A DNA stretch of 32,133 nucleotides. Origin: Edaphovirga cremea (GTDB lineage Bacteria; Pseudomonadota; Gammaproteobacteria; Enterobacterales; Enterobacteriaceae). Shown in pieces: positions 16,494 to 28,840 of this stretch (its first letter is position 1; every line of letters starts with the position of its first letter). The notes beneath the pieces are model-generated. The model searched no databases, was not told the DNA's origin, and saw nothing but the letters and a program-made list of their open reading frames with translations. Where the stretch lies: assembly GCF_003332275.1 (NCBI RefSeq), contig NZ_QOVA01000031.1:1-32133 (forward strand), written 5' to 3'. The position numbers and the translations under genes were made by a program.

Positions 16494-16554
16494 GTCATTT
16501 TGTTTTGTTTCCTTGTACATTTTCGTGTGTCAGAGAATAGATTGATAGTCATGC

Positions 16555-16568
16555 TGTTAACGTTAACA
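16555..16568. promoter_or_regulatory. Perfect 14-bp palindrome TGTTAACGTTAACA (LacI-family-like operator)
   Basis: The palindrome has the central AACGTT that marks operators of LacI/GalR-type repressors and resembles the GntR-type ATGTTA...TAACAT outer bases. It lies about 155 bases upstream of ftsB. No LacI-family gene is present in the window, so the cognate regulator is unknown. Confidence 0.45.
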
Positions 16569-16722
16569 TTTGAGCATTGTCGCGATGATCAAAGAGATTA
16601 TTGCTGGTGCTGATTCAGTCACGGCTTGTAACTCAGACTCTTAATATTGTCAGCAATGACCTGCCAGTGTGGAGTCGGAACGAAAGTTGTGGGATGATTG
16701 CTCCGTTTTTCAGGGGGCGGGC

Positions 16723-17046
16723 ATGGGAAAACTTACGCTGCTATTGCTGGTTTTACTTGGTTGGTTACAGTATTCGCTGTGGCTGGGCAAGAATGGTGTT
16801 CATGATTTTGTCCGTGTAAAAGATGACGTCGAGCTTCAACAAGCCAATAACGCCAAGCTTAAATCACGGAACGATCAGCTATTTGCTGAAATTGATGATT
16901 TGAACGGTGGTCAGGAAGCGATCGAAGAGCGCGCGCGCAATGAGTTGGGCATGATCAAGCCCGGTGAAACTTTTTATCGTTTGGTTCCTGACCAATCCAA
17001 ACGAAGTGCGACGAATACTTCGGCGCAAAATAACGTACAACGATAG
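16723..17046 (+). CDS. ftsB: Cell division protein FtsB
   Basis: FtsB is a small bitopic inner-membrane protein that joins FtsL and FtsQ in the divisome and helps trigger septal peptidoglycan synthesis. The chosen ATG (16723) gives [25 protein letters not shown], one transmembrane helix, and follows an AGGGGG ribosome site. The 18-codon longer frame is not conserved. After the helix a leucine/asparagine-rich coiled coil (about 30-70, [39 protein letters not shown]) leads to [15 protein letters not shown], as in E. coli. Length is 107 residues against 103 there. ispD starts four bases after the stop codon. Confidence 0.96.
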   Translation: MGKLTLLLLVLLGWLQYSLWLGKNGVHDFVRVKDDVELQQANNAKLKSRNDQLFAEIDDLNGGQEAIEERARNELGMIKPGETFYRLVPDQSKRSATNTSAQNNVQR

Positions 17047-17049
17047 AAA

Positions 17050-17769
17050 ATGAGCAACACTTCCAGTTCCCTTCCAGAGATTATTACCGTATTGCCCGCT
17101 GCCGGAATCGGCAGCCGTATGCAAGCAGAGCGTCCTAAACAATATCTGACCATCGGTGGTAAAACGATACTCGAGCATGCAGTTGCGGCTTTGCTGCGTC
17201 ATCCACGTTTGCAGCGGCTGATTGTCGTGATTAGCCCCGATGATGACTATTTCCAGCATTTGCCGATCGCCAGCGATCCCCGCATTCGTGCTGTGATTGG
17301 CGGCAATCTCCGTGCTGAGTCGGTCATGGCGGGATTATTGCAGGCCGGTAATGCCGATTGGGTGCTGGTGCATGACGCTGCGCGCCCCTGCTTGCATGAT
17401 GACGATCTCTGCCGTCTGCTGGCTATTGCGGATTCCAGCCCGGTAGGGGGCATTCTGGCCGCCCCGGTGCGTGACACCATGAAACGCGGTGAGGCAGGTA
17501 TCACGGCCATTGCCCATACTGTTGAGAGAGATAATCTCTGGCATGCGCTCACACCGCAACTGTTCCCGCTCGAACTGCTGAAAACCTGCCTGCACCGCGC
17601 TCTGGGCGAAGGGGCAACGATCACTGACGAGGCGTCGGCGCTGGAGTATTGTGGTTATCATCCGGTGCTGGTGAGCGGTCGTGCAGACAACATTAAAGTC
17701 ACCCGGCCAGAGGATCTCGCACTGGCGGCATTTTATTTAACCCAGTTGTATTCAAAGGAGAACGCATAA
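17050..17769 (+). CDS. ispD: 2-C-methyl-D-erythritol 4-phosphate cytidylyltransferase (IspD)
   Basis: IspD couples CTP to methylerythritol phosphate in the non-mevalonate isoprenoid pathway. The 239-residue protein has the nucleotide-binding [31 protein letters not shown] (about 15-45, with the conserved arginine and lysine), [21 protein letters not shown] and [33 protein letters not shown]. It begins three bases behind ftsB, and its stop codon overlaps the ispF start in TAATG. The ftsB-ispD-ispF-truD order is the usual gamma-proteobacterial one. Confidence 0.97.
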   Translation: MSNTSSSLPEIITVLPAAGIGSRMQAERPKQYLTIGGKTILEHAVAALLRHPRLQRLIVVISPDDDYFQHLPIASDPRIRAVIGGNLRAESVMAGLLQAGNADWVLVHDAARPCLHDDDLCRLLAIADSSPVGGILAAPVRDTMKRGEAGITAIAHTVERDNLWHALTPQLFPLELLKTCLHRALGEGATITDEASALEYCGYHPVLVSGRADNIKVTRPEDLALAAFYLTQLYSKENA

Positions 17770-18242
17770 TGCGTATCGGTCACGGTTTTGATGTTCATAA
17801 ATTTGGTGGCGAAGGCCCACTGGTGATCGGCGGCGTGCGTATCCCTTATCCGCAGGGTTTGCTGGCGCATTCTGATGGGGATGTCGCGCTGCATGCTGCG
17901 ACGGATGCCCTGTTGGGCGCGGCGGCGCTGGGTGATATCGGTAAGCTTTTCCCGGATACCGATCCGGCCTACAAAGGCGCGGACAGCCGTGCGTTATTGC
18001 GTGAGGCCTATCGTCGTATCCGCGCGAAAGGCTACCGTCTTGGCAATCTGGATATCACCCTGATCGCCCAGGCACCGAAAATGGCCCCGCACATACCGCA
18101 AATGCGCGTCAATCTGGCGGAAGATTTGCAGTGCCATATGGATGATGTGAATGTCAAAGCCACGACCACCGAGCAGCTCGGTTTTACCGGCCGTGGTGAA
18201 GGGATTGCCTGTGAAGCTGTTGCCTTATTGATTAAGGAGTAG
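17769..18242 (+). CDS. ispF: 2-C-methyl-D-erythritol 2,4-cyclodiphosphate synthase (IspF)
   Basis: IspF closes the cyclodiphosphate ring two steps after IspD. The 157-residue protein carries the metal ligands in [11 protein letters not shown] (D8, H10) and in [20 protein letters not shown] (H42), then [11 protein letters not shown], and near the end [26 protein letters not shown]. Size is as in E. coli (159). GGAG lies seven bases before ATG inside the end of ispD, and the one-base overlap with ispD implies coupled translation. Confidence 0.97.
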   Translation: MRIGHGFDVHKFGGEGPLVIGGVRIPYPQGLLAHSDGDVALHAATDALLGAAALGDIGKLFPDTDPAYKGADSRALLREAYRRIRAKGYRLGNLDITLIAQAPKMAPHIPQMRVNLAEDLQCHMDDVNVKATTTEQLGFTGRGEGIACEAVALLIKE

Positions 18243-18245
18243 CAG

Positions 18246-19298
18246 ATGGACATGACCCACCTCACGTGGTTGCACGGTAAACCGCTGTCCAGCGGTATCC
18301 TGAAAGCCAATCCGGAAGATTTTGTGGTACTGGAAGATCTCGGCTTTGAACCGGATGGTGAAGGCGAACATTTGTTGGTGCGTATTCGTAAGAACGGCTG
18401 CAATACCCAGTTTGTGGCGGAGTATCTGGCGCGTTTTGCTGGCATTCATGCCCGCTCTGTGAGCTATGCCGGTCTGAAAGATCGCCATGCGGTGACTGAA
18501 CAGTGGTTCTGCCTGCATCTGCCCGGTAAAGACGATCCCGATCTCAGCAAGTTTGACCTCGAAGGCTGTGAAGTGCTGACGACATCGCGCCAGCGTCGCA
18601 AACTGCGTATCGGTACGCTGAAAGGCAACGCCTTTACATTGGTACTGCGCCATATCAGTGACCGTCAGGACGTTGAAGATCGTCTGCAAAAAATTCAGGC
18701 GGTGGGTGTACCGAACTATTTCGGTCTGCAGCGTTTTGGTCGCGGCGGCAATAATCTGGTGCAGGCGCGCCAGTGGGCAACCAACGCGATTCGCGTCAAA
18801 GAGCGCAACAAACGCAGTTTCTATCTTTCCGCCAGTCGCAGCGCGCTTTTCAACGCGGTGGCGAGCCAGCGTCTGGCCGATGGTGCTGAGCGAACGGTGA
18901 TGGAGGGCGATGCATTGCAACTCACTGGGCGGGGCAGTTGGTTTGTCGCCAAGCCGGATGAAGTCGAGTTATTGCAGCAACGTCTGGATAACGGTGAATT
19001 GCAGGTGACTGCACCGCTGCCGGGTGATGGTGAACTGGGTACCCAGTCTGTGGCGCTGGAATTCGAACAGCAATGCATTGCCGATCAACAGGAACTGCTG
19101 TCACTGCTGAAACGGGAGCGCGTTGAACCGGCACGCCGGGCTCTGCTGTTGCAACCGTTGCAGATGAGCTGGAACTGGTGGGACGACGTCACGCTGGAGC
19201 TCAATTTCTGGTTGCCTGCCGGTAGCTTTGCCACCAGTGTCGTCCGTGAAATCATGCATAATGACGGCGGCGAGAGCAATGTGGATATCACAGAGTAA
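18246..19298 (+). CDS. truD: tRNA pseudouridine(13) synthase TruD
   Basis: TruD converts U13 of tRNA-Glu to pseudouridine. The 350-residue product aligns along its whole length with the E. coli protein (349): [34 protein letters not shown], the catalytic aspartate in [14 protein letters not shown] (D79), [40 protein letters not shown] and [15 protein letters not shown] near the end. It starts three bases behind ispF. In most relatives surE overlaps the truD end; here the two are 3.2 kb apart because a sugar-hydrolase cassette lies between them. Confidence 0.96.
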   Translation: MDMTHLTWLHGKPLSSGILKANPEDFVVLEDLGFEPDGEGEHLLVRIRKNGCNTQFVAEYLARFAGIHARSVSYAGLKDRHAVTEQWFCLHLPGKDDPDLSKFDLEGCEVLTTSRQRRKLRIGTLKGNAFTLVLRHISDRQDVEDRLQKIQAVGVPNYFGLQRFGRGGNNLVQARQWATNAIRVKERNKRSFYLSASRSALFNAVASQRLADGAERTVMEGDALQLTGRGSWFVAKPDEVELLQQRLDNGELQVTAPLPGDGELGTQSVALEFEQQCIADQQELLSLLKRERVEPARRALLLQPLQMSWNWWDDVTLELNFWLPAGSFATSVVREIMHNDGGESNVDITE

Positions 19299-19424
19299 TC
19301 GATTCTGATCGCAGAAGGCTGGATTTACCGCCATGCTTTCTGCGTTATCCCGATCTTGCTGTATATTTTCCTTTTGATGATTTATTTAACTTATTGATTC
19401 ATTTCACTGACCGCGGACGACATC

Positions 19425-20159
19425 ATGTTCTCTCACGCAACGATTGCCAATCTCAATGGTCTGGAATTGCAGGTGTACAACTTTGTCATCAAGAATAAAG
19501 ACAAAGTGATGTACATGACCATCCGGGAGCTTGCCGATGCTGCGCAAGTGTCGACCACCACCGTATTGCGCTTTTGCAAGAAAATGCACTGTGACGGGTA
19601 TTCTGAGTTCCGGATCCGCTTCAAACTCTATTTGGAACAGAAAATACAGCAGCCTGTTAATACGGGCGTCAGTGAAATAGTCACTTTTTTTAAAAGCATA
19701 AATAATAAAGAGTTTGATGATCTCATCGATCAGGCTGTTTATCATATTGCCAATGCGGAACGTATATTTTTTGTCGGCGCAGGGACGTCAGGATCATTGG
19801 GAAAATACGGTGCGCGCTTCTTTTCCAATGTAGGGAAATTCAGCAGTTACATCGACGATCCTTATTACCCCATTAACAGCGATATGTATAAAAATGCGCT
19901 GGCCATTATTCTTTCTGTCTCTGGGGAGACGGCGGAAATATTGCGCCTGGCCAGCCAGTTCAGTTTGCACCATTGCAAAATAGTGAGTATCACTAACAAC
20001 GACAGTTGCTCTCTGGCGAAGATGTCTGACTTCAATCTTTCATACCATGTCCCACAAATGGTTATGTCCGGCGGCTACAATATTACTACCCAGGTGCCGG
20101 TAATCTATATTTTGGAAGTTATCGGAAATAGGTTGGTTAAATACCCGTCCGGAAAATAA
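19425..20159 (+). CDS. RpiR-family transcriptional regulator (HTH plus SIS domain)
   Basis: The 244-residue protein has an N-terminal helix-turn-helix (MTIRELADAAQVSTTTVLRFCKKMHCDGYSEFRIRFKLYL, about 31-70) and a C-terminal SIS sugar-phosphate domain (ERIFFVGAGTSGSLGKYGARFF, then ILSVSGETAEILRLA and IVSITNNDSCSLAKMSD). Members of the family sense phosphosugars and control the neighbouring sugar genes, for example GlvR or MurR. The 6-phospho-beta-glucosidase gene follows after 179 bases in the same direction, so this is its likely regulator, with a phosphorylated beta-glucoside as effector. The ribosome site is weak (GGACGAC). It belongs to the insertion between truD and surE. Confidence 0.9.
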   Translation: MFSHATIANLNGLELQVYNFVIKNKDKVMYMTIRELADAAQVSTTTVLRFCKKMHCDGYSEFRIRFKLYLEQKIQQPVNTGVSEIVTFFKSINNKEFDDLIDQAVYHIANAERIFFVGAGTSGSLGKYGARFFSNVGKFSSYIDDPYYPINSDMYKNALAIILSVSGETAEILRLASQFSLHHCKIVSITNNDSCSLAKMSDFNLSYHVPQMVMSGGYNITTQVPVIYILEVIGNRLVKYPSGK

Positions 20160-20203
20160 AACATCCTGTTTTTTCCTTGTGACAAATTCCCTTTTACCCC
20201 TGA

Positions 20204-21778
<1,575 letters not shown>

Positions 21779-21812
21779 GCGACTGACCTCTGAGCAACCG
21801 TTCTCTGAGTAA

Positions 21813-21873
21813 AGCAGTGATCGGTAACGTTCACTGCCTGGGATTCGGGGCGCTGTTTCAGCGCTCCTGAATC
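21813..21873 (+). terminator. Two hairpins behind bglA
   Basis: GCAGTGA (21813-21819) pairs with TCACTGC (about 21831-21837). Then GATTCGGGGCGCTG at 21842-21855 pairs along 14 bp (two G-T wobbles) with 21859-21872 around a TTT loop. The second is strong, followed by a pyrimidine-rich tail rather than a pure U-run. Confidence 0.6.
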
Positions 21874-22475
21874 TCTTCCTCCCTATTTCTCCCTGTCTGG
21901 CTTTACGCCTTTATCCTCAATCAGACGATCGGCCCTGCAACCACCCAGATTTGGGCGCCAGCTCGCAGAAGCGGGAAAATTCCCCTGAAGCTACTTTTCC
22001 ACCGCCAACAACCCGCATTGATCTTTTTTTTCAGCTCTCGGAAAAGAGGTAAGTCATCCATGGCACCCATTTGGGCGTGGGAATAGGGCGTTCATTATAA
22101 AGTTTATGTACAGTAAGGGATAAGCCAAACTTCGATGGTGCGGAGTAAAATCATTTTATATCAAATGGTTAGTTAGTGTTATTGCAAGCGTTTTAATCAC
22201 GTGATGAAAGACCGTGTGGACGAAATCGGAGGTTTTTCCGCATTCGTTTTGATGATGAATTCATTGGGTGGAATATGGGAAAATGATGATAATAAGTATA
22301 AGGTTTAGAAGGTTGGCGTCCTTTAATCTACTATGACTCAGTGAAATGTACCGGTAAAATCAGCGCACTGCGCGTTTTTGCGACACAACGTGGCATTTTT
22401 GACCCTCTGGATGTCGGCGAACTGACGTGAGTGAGATACTCTTATTTTGTTATTAATTATGGTGCTGGATAAAAA
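21874..22475 (+). other. 602-base gap between bglA and surE
   Basis: No open frame with family resemblance is present. It is AT-rich between about 22090 and 22330 and has several near-repeats (cacccagatttgggcgc at about 21942 and cacccatttgggcgtg at about 22065). The surE leader at 22380-22475 has no strong promoter that I can place. The gap probably contains the rebuilt promoter of the surE-pcm-nlpD-rpoS operon after the insertion. Confidence 0.4.
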
Positions 22476-23237
22476 ATGCGGATATTGCTGAGTAATGATG
22501 ACGGCGTGACCGCACCCGGTATTCAAACGCTGGCGGCAGCGCTGAGGGAATTTGCGGAAGTCATGGTGGTCGCGCCCGATCGTAATCGCAGCGGCTCCTC
22601 AAATGCACTGACACTGGACGCACCTCTGCGCACGGTGACGCTGGTCAATGGCGATGTGTCCGTGCAGCAAGGTACACCAACAGATTGCGTCTACCTTGGC
22701 GTTAATGCGCTGATGCGTCCGCGCCCGGATATTGTGGTGTCTGGCATCAACGCCGGACCCAATTTCGGTGATGACGTGATCTATTCAGGCACCGTTGCAG
22801 CGGCAATGGAAGGGCGTCATCTGGGTTTTCCGGCGCTGGCTGTGTCTTTGAATGGCTATGAGCACTATGCGACGGCAGCGGCCGTCACTTGCAGGATATT
22901 GCGTGCCTTGCAGCGGGAACCGTTGCGTACCGGCAAGATCCTCAATATTAATGTTCCTAACTTGCCTTTGGCTGAAATCAAAGGCATTAAAGTCACGCGT
23001 TGTGGCACTCGCCACCCAGCGGAAAGGGTTTTTCATCAGCAGGATCCGCGCGGTCAGGATTTGTGGTGGATTGGGCCGCCAGGTGATAAATTTGATGCGG
23101 GTCCGGACACCGATTTTGCAGCAGTCGAACAAGGATATGTTTCCATTACGCCGCTACAGGTGGATTTAACCGCCTATGTGGCCCAGGATGTCGTCAATAC
23201 ATGGTTAGCCAACGCCGAGGTCAGCGGGGAATGGTGA
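22476..23237 (+). CDS. surE: 5'/3'-nucleotidase SurE
   Basis: SurE is a metal-dependent phosphatase for nucleoside monophosphates and short polyphosphate, linked to stationary-phase survival. The 253-residue protein begins [16 protein letters not shown] with the DD metal site (D8, D9), followed by [17 protein letters not shown] and [27 protein letters not shown] (the asparagine ligand), all diagnostic. Length equals that of the E. coli protein. Its last seven bases overlap the pcm start. Because truD no longer precedes it, it needs its own promoter here. Confidence 0.96.
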   Translation: MRILLSNDDGVTAPGIQTLAAALREFAEVMVVAPDRNRSGSSNALTLDAPLRTVTLVNGDVSVQQGTPTDCVYLGVNALMRPRPDIVVSGINAGPNFGDDVIYSGTVAAAMEGRHLGFPALAVSLNGYEHYATAAAVTCRILRALQREPLRTGKILNINVPNLPLAEIKGIKVTRCGTRHPAERVFHQQDPRGQDLWWIGPPGDKFDAGPDTDFAAVEQGYVSITPLQVDLTAYVAQDVVNTWLANAEVSGEW

Positions 23238-23857
23238 ACAGACGTATGCGAAATCTGCTGGAACAACTACGCCAGCAGGGCATTGAAGATGAACGGTTGT
23301 TGCAAGCCATAGAGGCTGTGCCGCGTGAGCGTTTCGTTGATGAGGCGCTTGAGCATAAAGCCTATGAGAATACGGCGTTGCCAATCGGTTCAGGACAAAC
23401 TATTTCGCAACCTTATATGGTGGCGAGAATGACGCAATTGCTGAATCTCACACCGACTTCACGGGTGTTGGAGATCGGGACGGGATCCGGTTATCAGACG
23501 GCCATTCTGGCCCATCTGGTCAATCATGTCTGTTCCGTTGAGCGCATCAAAGGCTTGCAGTGGCAGGCGAAGCGTCGGCTCAAACAGCTTGATTTGCATA
23601 ATGTTTCCACCCGACATGGCGATGGCTGGCTTGGCTGGCCGTCGCGTGGCCCGTTTGATGCCATTATTGTGACTGCCGCACCCCCTGAGATCCCGCAGGA
23701 ACTGGTTCATCAGCTTGATGAAGGGGGGATCATGGTGTTGCCGGTAGGGGAACAATCACAAAGTCTGCAACGCATACAGCGCAAGAACGACGAATTTTTG
23801 GTGGAAATTATAGAATCCGTCCGTTTTGTGCCGCTTGTGAAAGGTGAACTGGCCTGA
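23231..23857 (+). CDS. pcm: Protein-L-isoaspartate O-methyltransferase (Pcm)
   Basis: Pcm methylates isoaspartyl residues with S-adenosylmethionine so that aged proteins can be repaired. The ATG at 23231 overlaps the surE stop codon and gives 208 residues, exactly as in E. coli; ten earlier codons are in surE sequence and are not used. Motifs: [22 protein letters not shown], the SAM site [44 protein letters not shown] and [16 protein letters not shown], with MVLPVG and [12 protein letters not shown] at the end. Confidence 0.96.
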   Translation: MVNRRMRNLLEQLRQQGIEDERLLQAIEAVPRERFVDEALEHKAYENTALPIGSGQTISQPYMVARMTQLLNLTPTSRVLEIGTGSGYQTAILAHLVNHVCSVERIKGLQWQAKRRLKQLDLHNVSTRHGDGWLGWPSRGPFDAIIVTAAPPEIPQELVHQLDEGGIMVLPVGEQSQSLQRIQRKNDEFLVEIIESVRFVPLVKGELA

Positions 23858-23931
23858 ACCTCCCAAGGCCAGTGCATTTCCGCGTTTTCTGATTGCCAAG
23901 CGTTTAAGATTTCAATACAACTGTTTTATGG

Positions 23932-23968
23932 TACTGCGCGAAGGATGTTGTTAGCATTCCGCGCAGTA
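23932..23968. repeat. Hairpin in the pcm-nlpD gap
   Basis: TACTGCGCG (23932-23940) and CGCGCAGTA (23960-23968) form a perfect 9-bp stem, and the pairing nearly continues inward. A weaker 7-bp hairpin (ACTGGCC/GGCCAGT, 23848-23873) overlaps the pcm stop codon. Either could reduce read-through from pcm into nlpD; neither has a strong U-run. Confidence 0.5.
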
Positions 23969-24113
23969 ATTTCGTCTCTCTATTATCGCCTATCGGAATT
24001 TTGGGGCAGGGCGGGGAGAATCTTTCATCGTCAAGGGCGTAAAGCCAGCCAGTGTGGTTACGATGTAAAGTGTATTTTGGATATATAGCTGATATTGCTG
24101 TCATGGGGGAAGC

Positions 24114-25136
24114 ATGAGCACGGGAAGCCCAATTATTACATTACGTCGCCTCGCGGCGTGCACAGTGGTCAGTTTATTGTTGGCTGGTTGTAGCAATGAT
24201 TCATCGACGTCAGCGCCAATCAGCACCGTTGGCGGTGATAGTGGCGCAAGCGGTGGCGGCATGTTGCGCGGTTCTGCGGTACCACAAGGAAACGTCCAGA
24301 CCAGTCCGGAAGGCCGGATCGTTTACAACCGAAGTTATGGGAATATTCCGAAAGGGAGCTATACAGGCAGTACATATACGGTAAAACGTGGTGATACGTT
24401 ATTTTATATTGCGTGGATTACCGGAAACGATTTCCGTGATTTGGCCGCACGAAACAACATTCCTGCGCCATATGGTTTGAATGTAGGTCAATCAATTCAA
24501 ATAAATAATGTATCTTCTGCAGCCAGTACTGGTGGGATGTTGGCGGCTACTGATGCGACCTCCGGCGGCGTACCTAAACCACCTTCAAGCACGCAGATAC
24601 AAACTGCGACGGTTGATTCTCAGGCAACTAATGCGTATTCTGATACTTCGGGTAAACAGAGTGTTGGCAAAATGTTGCCATCATCGGGAGCCGTTGTAAC
24701 TACCACAGCTCCTGTTACCGCACCGAGCAGTCCTGTCAGTAGTACGGTCAGTAATAGCAACCCAGTAAGTAGCTGGAGATGGCCAACTGACGGGAAAACT
24801 ATCGATAGTTTCTCTGCATCTGAAGGGGGAAATAAGGGGATCGATATTGCCGGTTCTCGGGGTCAGCCTATCGTTGCTACCGCCAGTGGGCGTGTAGTGT
24901 ATGCGGGTAATGCACTTCGAGGTTACGGTAATCTAATCATCATCAAACACAATGATGATTACCTGAGCGCCTATGCACATAACGATACAATGCTGGTCCG
25001 GGAACAACAAGAAGTGCAGGCGGGACAAAAAATAGCGACGATGGGTAGCACCGGAACCAGTTCAGTAAGATTGCATTTTGAAATTCGTTACAAGGGGAAA
25101 TCCGTAAACCCGCTGCGTTATCTTCCGCAGCGATAA
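24114..25136 (+). CDS. nlpD: Lipoprotein NlpD, activator of amidase AmiC
   Basis: NlpD is an outer-membrane lipoprotein that activates the cell-separating amidase AmiC. The 340-residue protein has a lipobox LLAGC with Cys26. A LysM domain ([29 protein letters not shown]..., about 88-131) binds peptidoglycan, and a LytM/M23-like domain follows (about 240-336, [52 protein letters not shown]). As in E. coli NlpD the LytM site is degenerate: N replaces the first metal histidine and HFE replaces HxH, so it should not be an active hydrolase. The proline/glutamine repeats of the E. coli protein are missing and replaced by a short glycine-rich linker, which explains the shorter length (340 against 379). 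In E. coli the main rpoS promoter lies inside this gene. Confidence 0.95.
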   Translation: MSTGSPIITLRRLAACTVVSLLLAGCSNDSSTSAPISTVGGDSGASGGGMLRGSAVPQGNVQTSPEGRIVYNRSYGNIPKGSYTGSTYTVKRGDTLFYIAWITGNDFRDLAARNNIPAPYGLNVGQSIQINNVSSAASTGGMLAATDATSGGVPKPPSSTQIQTATVDSQATNAYSDTSGKQSVGKMLPSSGAVVTTTAPVTAPSSPVSSTVSNSNPVSSWRWPTDGKTIDSFSASEGGNKGIDIAGSRGQPIVATASGRVVYAGNALRGYGNLIIIKHNDDYLSAYAHNDTMLVREQQEVQAGQKIATMGSTGTSSVRLHFEIRYKGKSVNPLRYLPQR

Positions 25137-25188
25137 ACCGGGCAGAGTCTTTGTATTCTGCCCTCGGGATCACGGGTAGGAGCAGCTT

Positions 25189-26175
25189 ATGAGCCAAAGT
25201 ACGCTGAAAGTTAACGAGTTACATGATGACGCGGATTTCGACGAGAACAGCGGTGAAAACTTCGATGAGAAAGCATTAGTCGAAGAGCAAGCGGAGCATG
25301 ACGCAGAAGAAGAGCTGTTGTCGCAAGCTGTAAGCCAGAGAGTGCTGGATGCAACTCAACTTTATCTCGGTGAAATCGGTTATTCACCACTGCTTACCGC
25401 AGAGGAAGAAGTTTATTTTGCACGCCGTGCGCTACGTGGGGACGTGCCGTCACGGCGCCGAATGATTGAAAGTAATTTACGTCTGGTGGTGAAAATCGCC
25501 CGTCGTTATAGCAATCGCGGTCTGGCTCTGCTGGATCTGATCGAGGAAGGCAACCTGGGTCTGATTCGTGCAGTGGAAAAATTTGATCCGGAACGCGGCT
25601 TTAGATTTTCCACCTATGCAACATGGTGGATCCGCCAGACGATCGAACGGGCGATAATGAACCAAACCCGTACCATCCGTCTGCCTATCCATATTGTCAA
25701 AGAACTGAATGTCTATTTGCGTACCGCACGCGAACTTTCGCATAAACTGGATCACGAGCCGAGCGCGGAAGAAATCGCCGACTCGCTCGACAAACCAGTT
25801 GATGATGTGAGCCGCATGTTACGCCTCAACGAACGTATCACTTCTGTCGATACCCCGTTAGGTGGTGACTCTGAAAAAGCGCTCTTGGATATTCTCTCTG
25901 ATGATAAAGAGAACGGACCGGAAGACACCACGCAAGACGACGATATGAAGCAAAGCATCGTCAAATGGCTGTTCGAACTGAATGCCAAACAGCGTGAAGT
26001 CCTGGCCCGTCGCTTCGGACTGTTAGGTTATGAAGCGGCGACCCTCGAAGATGTGGGTCGTGAAATAGGTCTGACTCGTGAACGAGTCCGTCAGATTCAG
26101 GTTGAAGGATTACGCCGCCTGCGCGAAATTTTGCAGGGTCAGGGATTGAGCATTGAAGCTCTGTTTCGCGAATAG
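25189..26175 (+). CDS. rpoS: RNA polymerase sigma factor RpoS (sigma-38)
   Basis: RpoS directs transcription in stationary phase and general stress. The 328-residue protein (330 in E. coli) has an acidic N-terminus, region 1.2/2 ([87 protein letters not shown]), region 3 and region 4 with the helix-turn-helix [27 protein letters not shown]. The lysine needed for RssB-ClpXP degradation ([12 protein letters not shown]171) is present. The leader GGATCACGGGTAGGAGC is the same as in E. coli, so the sRNA-controlled 5' hairpin is probably kept. Confidence 0.98.
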   Translation: MSQSTLKVNELHDDADFDENSGENFDEKALVEEQAEHDAEEELLSQAVSQRVLDATQLYLGEIGYSPLLTAEEEVYFARRALRGDVPSRRRMIESNLRLVVKIARRYSNRGLALLDLIEEGNLGLIRAVEKFDPERGFRFSTYATWWIRQTIERAIMNQTRTIRLPIHIVKELNVYLRTARELSHKLDHEPSAEEIADSLDKPVDDVSRMLRLNERITSVDTPLGGDSEKALLDILSDDKENGPEDTTQDDDMKQSIVKWLFELNAKQREVLARRFGLLGYEAATLEDVGREIGLTRERVRQIQVEGLRRLREILQGQGLSIEALFRE

Positions 26176-26240
26176 AGCGTCGATAGGGAAGAATCTTCGC
26201 ACTGGAAAGCACTGAGTAGCCCGTTAGGGTGAATGAAGGA

Positions 26241-26271
26241 AAAAGGTGAGCCATGCTGGCTCACCTTTTTT
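26241..26271. terminator. Bidirectional terminator between rpoS and mutS
   Basis: AAGGTGAGCCA and TGGCTCACCTT form an 11-bp perfect stem with a 3-base loop, flanked by A-run on the left and T-run on the right, so it works for both converging genes. mutS ends 13 bases further on. Confidence 0.93.
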
Positions 26272-26284
26272 GTTTCCGGAATCT

Positions 26285-28840
26285 TTACACCATGCTTTTC
26301 AAGCGATACAGCCACTCAAGCGCCTGTTTTGGCGACAATGAATCTGGATCGAGCATCTCAAGGGCCTCAACAGCCGGCGACGTCTCTTCGTTCAATAATG
26401 TCAGCTGTGAACCATCTACGTTACTGGCCGCCGCATTATTTGAGAGCGACTCCAACTCTTTCAGTTTTTGTCTGGCACGCTTGATGACATCCCGGGGTAC
26501 GCCCGCCAATGCTGCAACGGCCAGACCGTAACTTTTGCTGGCTGCACCGTCCTGTACGCTGTGCATGAATGCAATGGTGTCACCATGTTCCACCGCATCC
26601 AGATGTACGTTAACGGTGCCTTCCATTTTTTCCGGCAGCGTGGTCAGCTCAAAATAATGAGTCGCGAACAGCGTCATGGCCTTGATTCTGCTGGCGAGAT
26701 TCTCAGCACAGGCCCAGGCCAGCGACAGTCCGTCATACGTTGATGTGCCACGTCCAATTTCATCCATCAGGACCAGACTGTTTTCCGTGGCATTGTGCAG
26801 AATATTGGCGGTTTCGGTCATTTCAACCATGAACGTCGAACGTCCTGATGCCAGATCGTCAGCCGCACCAACGCGGGTAAAGATCCGATCCACCGGCCCA
26901 ATGCTGGCCTGATCGGCAGGAACAAAACTGCCGATGTGCGCCATCAGGACAATCAATGCCGCCTGACGCATATACGTACTTTTCCCACCCATGTTCGGGC
27001 CGGTGATAATCAGCATGCGACGCTGCGGTGACATCGTCAACGGGTTGGCGATAAACGGTTCCCGCAATACCTGCTCTACGACAGGATGGCGGCCACCGGC
27101 GATTTTGATCCCCGGTTTGTCACTCAGCGTGGGGCAGACATAACTCAATGTATCCGCACGCTCGGCCAGATTGCCCAGCACGTCCATTTCGGCGAGTGCC
27201 GATGCACTCAGTTGCAAGGCGGACAAGTGTGGCATCAGTAGGTCAAACAGCTCTTCATAAAGCGCCTTCTCCAGTGCCAACGCTTTACCCTTGGATGTGA
27301 GCACTTTGTCTTCGTACTCTTTCAGTTCGGGAATGATATAGCGTTCCGCATTTTTCAGTGTCTGGCGGCGAACATAGTGGATCGGTACCTGATGGCTTTG
27401 ACCTCGGCTGACCTGAATGTAGTAGCCGTGCACACCGTTGAAGCCAACCTTGAGCGTGTCGAGTCCGAGCTTTTCGCGTTCGCGGATTTCCAATCGGTCG
27501 AGATAGTCTGTTGCACCATCCGCCAGTGCGCGCCATTCATCCAGTTCGGCGTTATAACCCGGGGCAATCACGCCGCCATCGCGGACCAAAACAGGCGGGG
27601 CGTCAATCACTGCGCGTTCCAGCAGTTCAACCAACTCACTGAATTCACCGGTCTGGGAAAGCAGATTCTGTACGGCGGGTGAGTCAATCGGTTTCAACAG
27701 CGTGCGGATGTCCGGTAATTGATGCAGGGCGTGGCGCATACGGGCCAGGTCGCGCGGACGGGCAGTTCGTAACGCCAGACGTGCCAGAATACGCTCCAGA
27801 TCGCCGACCTGCCGCAGGCTGGGTTGCAGATCCAAAGCCACATCTTGCAGCGAAGCGATCGCCTGCTGGCGTTGGATCAGCATCGCGATGTCGCGCGAAG
27901 GCATGTGGATCCAGCGTTTCAGCATCCGGCTGCCCATCGGCGTAACGCAGTGATCCAGTACCGCAGCCAGTGTGTTTTCATTGCCTCCCGCAAGATTCTG
28001 CGTCAGCTCCAGATTCCTGCGCGTTGCGGCATCCATAATAATGCCGTCCTGCTGGCGCTCCATGGTTAATCCACGGATGTGTGGCAATGAGGTGCGCTGG
28101 GTATCTTTGACATATTGCAGCAGGCAACCAGCGGCGCGCAGCGCCTGATTGGACTGTTCGACACCAAAACCACTGAGATCGCGGGTACCAAATTGCAGGT
28201 TGAGCTGCTGCTTGGCCGTCTCCAGTTCGAACTCCCACAACGGGCGTCGGCGCAGGCCGTGGCGGTGCTCAATCAGCGCCATGCCTTCAAAACTTTCAGG
28301 GTAGAGCAGTTCTGCCGGATTGGTGCGTTGCAGTTCGGCGGCCATGGTTTCAGCATCGGCAGGCTCGGCAACGCGGAAGCGACCTGAGCTGATGTCCAGC
28401 GTGGCGTAGCCGAATCCCCTGGCATCGAGCCAGATGGCAGCCAGCAAGTTGTCCTGACGCTCCTGAAGCAGCGCTTCGTCACTTATGGTGCCTGGTGTGA
28501 CAATGCGAACAACTTTGCGCTCAACCGGGCCTTTGCTGGTGGCGGGATCGCCAATCTGCTCGCAAATCGCTACGGATTCACCAAGGTGCACCAGCTTTGC
28601 CAGATAGTTTTCTACCGCGTGGTAAGGAACGCCCGCCATCGGAATGGGTTCACCGGCAGAGGCTCCGCGTTTGGTCAAGGAGATATCCAGCAACTGTGAG
28701 GCGCGTTTGGCGTCGTCGTAGAACAGCTCATAAAAGTCACCCATACGGTAGAAAAGCAGGATTTCAGGGTGCTGTGCTTTAAGGCGCAGATACTGCTGCA
28801 TCATTGGGGTGTGTGAATCCAATTTTTCGGTGCTAGTCAT
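26285..28840 (-). CDS. mutS: DNA mismatch repair protein MutS
   Basis: MutS finds mismatches and recruits MutL. The 851-residue protein (853 in E. coli) has the mismatch-reading FYE in RMGDFYELF (F36, E38), the connector and lever domains, the clamp, Walker [15 protein letters not shown], the Walker B/D-loop segment [30 protein letters not shown], and the C-terminal dimer/tetramer segment [22 protein letters not shown]. The start [18 protein letters not shown] matches relatives. It is intact. In many enterobacteria the rpoS-mutS interval is long and variable; here it is only 109 bases, while foreign DNA begins on the other side, right upstream of the mutS start. Confidence 0.98.
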   Translation of the reverse strand: MTSTEKLDSHTPMMQQYLRLKAQHPEILLFYRMGDFYELFYDDAKRASQLLDISLTKRGASAGEPIPMAGVPYHAVENYLAKLVHLGESVAICEQIGDPATSKGPVERKVVRIVTPGTISDEALLQERQDNLLAAIWLDARGFGYATLDISSGRFRVAEPADAETMAAELQRTNPAELLYPESFEGMALIEHRHGLRRRPLWEFELETAKQQLNLQFGTRDLSGFGVEQSNQALRAAGCLLQYVKDTQRTSLPHIRGLTMERQQDGIIMDAATRRNLELTQNLAGGNENTLAAVLDHCVTPMGSRMLKRWIHMPSRDIAMLIQRQQAIASLQDVALDLQPSLRQVGDLERILARLALRTARPRDLARMRHALHQLPDIRTLLKPIDSPAVQNLLSQTGEFSELVELLERAVIDAPPVLVRDGGVIAPGYNAELDEWRALADGATDYLDRLEIREREKLGLDTLKVGFNGVHGYYIQVSRGQSHQVPIHYVRRQTLKNAERYIIPELKEYEDKVLTSKGKALALEKALYEELFDLLMPHLSALQLSASALAEMDVLGNLAERADTLSYVCPTLSDKPGIKIAGGRHPVVEQVLREPFIANPLTMSPQRRMLIITGPNMGGKSTYMRQAALIVLMAHIGSFVPADQASIGPVDRIFTRVGAADDLASGRSTFMVEMTETANILHNATENSLVLMDEIGRGTSTYDGLSLAWACAENLASRIKAMTLFATHYFELTTLPEKMEGTVNVHLDAVEHGDTIAFMHSVQDGAASKSYGLAVAALAGVPRDVIKRARQKLKELESLSNNAAASNVDGSQLTLLNEETSPAVEALEMLDPDSLSPKQALEWLYRLKSMV

